Shown here piece by piece: positions 61,388 through 64,000 of a stretch of 64,000 nt of DNA (positions within the stretch are counted from its first letter, which is position 1; the number at the start of each line of letters is the position of its first letter). The DNA comes from Paenibacillus sp. sptzw28 (GTDB lineage: Bacteria > Bacillota > Bacilli > Paenibacillales > Paenibacillaceae), in NCBI RefSeq assembly GCF_019550795.1, contig NZ_CP080545.1:4994001-5058000 (forward strand), read 5' to 3'. A program made the translations under genes and the position numbers. The notes beneath the pieces were generated by a model that saw only the letters and a program-made list of their open reading frames with translations, was not told the origin of the DNA and made no database searches.

Positions 61388-62737
61388 CTACAATCGCGCT
61401 TCAAGCTCGGCTTTCTCTTTCTCGTAGCCGGGTTTGCCGAGCAGGGCGAACATGTTCTTCTTGTATGCTTCCACGCCTGGTTGGTCGAACGGATTCACTC
61501 CGAGCAGGTAGCCGCTGATGCCGCATGCTTTCTCGAAGAAGTAGACCAGGTAGCCAAACGTATATGGTGACATATCTGCAATATTAACGATAAAGTTTGG
61601 CACTTGTCCGTCCGTATGGGCAAGAAGAGTTCCTTCGAACGCTTTCTTGTTGACGAAATCCATCGTTTTGCCGGTTAAGAAATTAAGCCCGTCCAGATCG
61701 TCCGCGTCATGTCCGATCGAGATATGCTCCTGTACGTTCTCAACCTGAATAACGGTTTCAAAGATATTCCGGCTGCCCTCCTGGATGAACTGCCCCATGG
61801 AGTGAAGATCGGTGGAGAAATCGACGGAAGCCGGATAGATGCCTTTATAATCCTTACCTTCGCTCTCACCGTACAGCTGTTTCCACCATTCCGAAACAAA
61901 ATGCAGCGCCGGCTCGTAGTTCACAAGAATTTCCGTCGTTTTGCCTTTGCGGTACAAAGCGTTGCGCGCTGCCGCATATTGATAAGCCTCGTTCTCGGCA
62001 AGGCTTGGGTTGCCGTATTCCTGCGAGGCATCGGCCGCGCCCTTCATCATCGCTTCGATGTCGATGCCGGCTGCTGCGATCGGAAGCAAGCCGACAGCCG
62101 TCAGTACGGAATAGCGTCCGCCTACGTCGTCGGGAATAACGAACGACTCATAGCCTTCTTCGGAAGCAAGCTTCTTCAATGCTCCTTTGGCGCGGTCTGT
62201 CGTTGCATAGATACGCTTGCGAGCTTCGGCTTTGCCGTATTTGGACTCGAGCGCTTCGCGGAAGACGCGGAACGCGATCGCCGGTTCGGTAGTCGTACCC
62301 GATTTGGAGATGACGTTGATCGACCAGTCACGGCCTTCGAGCAGTTGCAGCAAATGAGTTACATATGTAGAGCTGATATTGTTGCCCGCGAAAAGCACCT
62401 GCGGCGTCTTGCGCTGCTCCTGCGGCAGCAGATTATAGAAAGAGTGCGACAGCATTTCAATCGCTGCACGAGCCCCGAGATAAGAGCCGCCGATGCCGAT
62501 AACAATCAACACCTCGGAGTCGGATTTGATTTTTGCTGCGGCCTTCTGTATTCGCGAAAACTCTTCTTTGTCATAATTGTTCGGAAGATCGATCCAACCG
62601 AGATAATCCGCTCCCGCGCCGGTTCCCTTATGCAGCTGTTCGTGGGCAGCCCGTACCTGCTCGGATAAATTGTCGATTTCGTGCTGACCGATAAAGGTCA
62701 ACGCTTTGCTGTAGTCAAATTTTACGGCTTTACTCAT
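61388..62737 (-). CDS. pgi: Glucose-6-phosphate isomerase
   Basis: This enzyme interconverts glucose-6-phosphate and fructose-6-phosphate. The 449-residue protein is the compact Gram-positive form: [50 protein letters not shown] (phosphate-binding), [16 protein letters not shown], and a late [17 protein letters not shown]. Catalytic Glu and His lie in the QFIQEGSR and LLAHTDG regions. AGGAGG precedes the ATG. Its leader carries the tandem array at 62759-63120 if transcription starts at the promoter at 63149-63177. Confidence 0.95.
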   Translation of the reverse strand: MSKAVKFDYSKALTFIGQHEIDNLSEQVRAAHEQLHKGTGAGADYLGWIDLPNNYDKEEFSRIQKAAAKIKSDSEVLIVIGIGGSYLGARAAIEMLSHSFYNLLPQEQRKTPQVLFAGNNISSTYVTHLLQLLEGRDWSINVISKSGTTTEPAIAFRVFREALESKYGKAEARKRIYATTDRAKGALKKLASEEGYESFVIPDDVGGRYSVLTAVGLLPIAAAGIDIEAMMKGAADASQEYGNPSLAENEAYQYAAARNALYRKGKTTEILVNYEPALHFVSEWWKQLYGESEGKDYKGIYPASVDFSTDLHSMGQFIQEGSRNIFETVIQVENVQEHISIGHDADDLDGLNFLTGKTMDFVNKKAFEGTLLAHTDGQVPNFIVNIADMSPYTFGYLVYFFEKACGISGYLLGVNPFDQPGVEAYKKNMFALLGKPGYEKEKAELEARL

Positions 62738-62758
62738 GGAATATGAAACCTCCTAAAA

Positions 62759-63120
62759 GTTTTTTGCGATGCTTCCCGAGTATTCTACTCGGCCGAGCAA
62801 AAAACCCGCTTCGGAAGCATACACTTAGTTTTTTGCGATGCTTCCCGAGTATTCTACTCGGCCGAGCAAAAAACTCGCTTCGGAAGCATACACTTAGTTT
62901 TTTGCGATGCTTCCTGAGTATTCTACTCGTCGAGCAAAAAACTCGCTTCGGAAGCATACACTTAGTTTTTTGCGATGCTTCCCGAGTATTCTACTCGTCG
63001 AGCAAAAAACTCGCTTCGGAAGCTTACGCTTAGTTTTTTGCGATGCTTCCTGAGTATTCTACTCGTCGAGCAAAAAACTCGCTTCGGAAGCATACACTTA
63101 GTTTTTTGCGATGCTTCCCG
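62759..63120. repeat. Five full and one partial tandem copies of a 68-69 bp Y-folding element
   Basis: Units start at 62759, 62828, 62897, 62965, 63033 and 63101 (the last only 20 bases). Each contains ATGCTTCC near its left side and GGAAGCAT near its right side, with two small hairpins between (CGAGT-N5-ACTCG and CGAG-CAAAAAA-CTCG), so one unit can form a three-arm structure on either strand. GTTTTTTGC at the unit start can also pair with GCAAAAAAC inside it. The copies differ by a few substitutions and one deleted base in units 3-5. There are no unique spacers, so it is not a CRISPR array. It lies between divergent genes, 14 bases from the pgi ribosome binding site. Confidence 0.9.
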
Positions 63121-63148
63121 ATATGCTCGTGCCTGTCCCTCTTGCGCT

Positions 63149-63177
63149 AGCATAAGAATAATGGATTTTATATGCAA
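63149..63177 (-). promoter_or_regulatory. Candidate pgi promoter upstream of the repeat array
   Basis: On the minus strand TTGCAT (63172-63177), 17 bases, TATGCT (63149-63154). Transcription from here would run through the whole array, giving pgi a leader of about 400 bases. Confidence 0.45.
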
Positions 63178-63267
63178 ACACAAGGTAATCAAGGGCCAGA
63201 TTCTTCTCCGTCCCGATTTGTGATAAAATGGGTAAATCATAAAATCGGCTACAGGGAGATGGTAGAA

Positions 63268-64000
63268 ATGCAGAAAATCGGGTTTATCGGATTGGGTGTA
63301 ATGGGTGCACCAATGGCGGCAAATTTGCTTCGCAAAGGGTACAATGTGACAGTTTACAACCGTACGCCGGGCAAAGCGGACAAGCTCCTGGAGCTAGGCG
63401 CGGCCGAAGCTCAGACCCCGGCGGCAGTCGCCCGCGCATCGGAGCTGGTCATCACGATGATCAGCAATGACGACGCGATTCAGGAAGTTTATTACGGACA
63501 AGACGGGCTGCTAAGCGGACTCATGCCTGACACGATCGTAGTAGACAGCAGCACCATTTCCCCTTCCTTGGCTCGGCAGCTGGCCGCGGATGCGGCGGCG
63601 AAGTCGGCCGATTTCCTCGATGCTCCGGTTACGGGCAGCAAGCCGGCGGCCGAAGGCGGCTCGCTTGTATTTATGGTCGGCGGCGAATCAGACATACTGG
63701 AACGGGCTTCGGACGTGCTGCTTGCCATGGGCCGCAAAGTAATACCTATGGGACCAAGCGGCAGCGGCGCTACGGCGAAGCTGGCGCACAATACGATCGT
63801 CGGCATAAACGCTGCCGCATTGGTTGAAGGAATGGCTATAGCCGCAAGCGGCGGTATCGACGCTTCCTCTTTTCTTGAGCTGGTTCAATCCGGCGGAGCC
63901 GCGAGCAAAATAGCTGAATTGAAAGGACCGAAGCTGCTGGACCGCGATTTCAGCGTTCAATTCTCACTCGCTCTCATGCTGAAGGATCTCCGTCTCTCCT
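63268..64000 (+). CDS. NAD-binding beta-hydroxyacid dehydrogenase, 3' end outside window
   Basis: This is a 3-hydroxyisobutyrate dehydrogenase/tartronate semialdehyde reductase family protein; the first 244 residues are visible and it runs off the right edge. The N-terminal Rossmann motif is IGFIGLGVMGAPMAANLL, then VYNRTPGKA. The substrate-binding signature is FLDAPVTGSKPAAEGGSL, and the catalytic Lys lies in GSGATAKLAHNTIVG. Next to that is the start of the C-terminal helical domain. GGGAG lies ten bases before the ATG at 63268. It diverges from pgi across the repeat array. Substrate not assignable. Confidence 0.92.
   Translation, partial: MQKIGFIGLGVMGAPMAANLLRKGYNVTVYNRTPGKADKLLELGAAEAQTPAAVARASELVITMISNDDAIQEVYYGQDGLLSGLMPDTIVVDSSTISPSLARQLAADAAAKSADFLDAPVTGSKPAAEGGSLVFMVGGESDILERASDVLLAMGRKVIPMGPSGSGATAKLAHNTIVGINAAALVEGMAIAASGGIDASSFLELVQSGGAASKIAELKGPKLLDRDFSVQFSLALMLKDLRLS

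Noticed and set aside
62759..63120. CRISPR array
   Set aside because: The copies are contiguous with no unique spacers, and no cas genes are present.
62730..63240. Overlapping long open frames on both strands across the repeat array
   Set aside because: They arise because the repeat unit lacks stops in several frames. The peptides only repeat the unit, the frame shifts between 69- and 68-base units, and none has a start supported by a ribosome binding site.
1..64000. Prophage, insertion sequences, tRNA or rRNA genes
   Set aside because: No transposase, integrase, phage structural gene, terminal repeats, or recognisable tRNA/rRNA sequence was seen on either strand.

Overview
The window looks like chromosome of a spore-forming Firmicute of the Paenibacillus type. 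The reasons are strong AGGAGG-type ribosome binding sites with frequent GTG and TTG starts, a KapB homologue, a Bacillales-style capsule/EPS operon with a candidate EAR leader RNA, secreted proteins carrying copper-amine-oxidase-type 'stalk' domains, and a protein with atrophied bacterial Ig repeats. The species is not recognised. No tRNA, rRNA, insertion sequence, prophage or CRISPR array was seen.

Region 1 (1-14.6 kb) is an exopolysaccharide/capsule locus read on the minus strand from about 13.1 kb down to base 1: PHP-type tyrosine phosphatase, chain-length determinant, BY-kinase, an EAR-like structured RNA with an intrinsic terminator behind it, galU, initiating sugar transferase, four more glycosyltransferase genes plus one GT4-GT2 fusion, a Wzx-like flippase, and rfbA and rfbC for dTDP-rhamnose. 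No polymerase (Wzy) or rfbB/rfbD is inside the window. Divergent from the operon is an XRE regulator (13357-13725). Convergent to that regulator are two tiny paralogous genes that had no prior call (13796-13936 and 14257-14421). They share a core ELD/EID..LEQ.GI..S.W.Y...P and, with the XRE gene, may form a small regulatory module.

Region 2 (14.6-26.3 kb) is mostly housekeeping: glutamate synthase large subunit, an SGNH hydrolase with a stalk domain, pyrE, kapB, a UgtP-like glycolipid glycosyltransferase, an ACT-domain malic enzyme and an EamA permease.

Region 3 (26.4-33.9 kb) is a compact ethanolamine operon, eutW-eutV-[ANTAR hairpin/terminator]-eutA-eutB-eutC-permease, without microcompartment shell genes.

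Region 4 (33.9-44.5 kb) holds a VOC protein, an aldo/keto reductase, a B12-binding radical SAM protein, a secreted HtrA-like protease with stalk domains, an ABC-2 exporter in which both genes are broken (one frameshift, one amber stop), an RluA pseudouridine synthase, Mn-dependent pyrophosphatase and an MBL hydrolase.

Region 5 (44.5-54 kb) holds a candidate free-standing structured RNA (44.85-45.15 kb), a small transaldolase, an ArsR-DUF2087 regulator, a cadC-cadA metal resistance pair with two clear operators, a Ctp-type protease, a HAD phosphatase and the Ig-repeat protein.

Region 6 (54-64 kb) holds gpmA, a sugar-type lipoprotein, the sulfate uptake operon cysT-cysW-cysA-sbp, a YigZ protein, and pgi. 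The pgi leader carries five and a third tandem copies of a 68-69 bp element that can fold into a Y shape. A 3-hydroxyisobutyrate-dehydrogenase-like gene runs off the right end.
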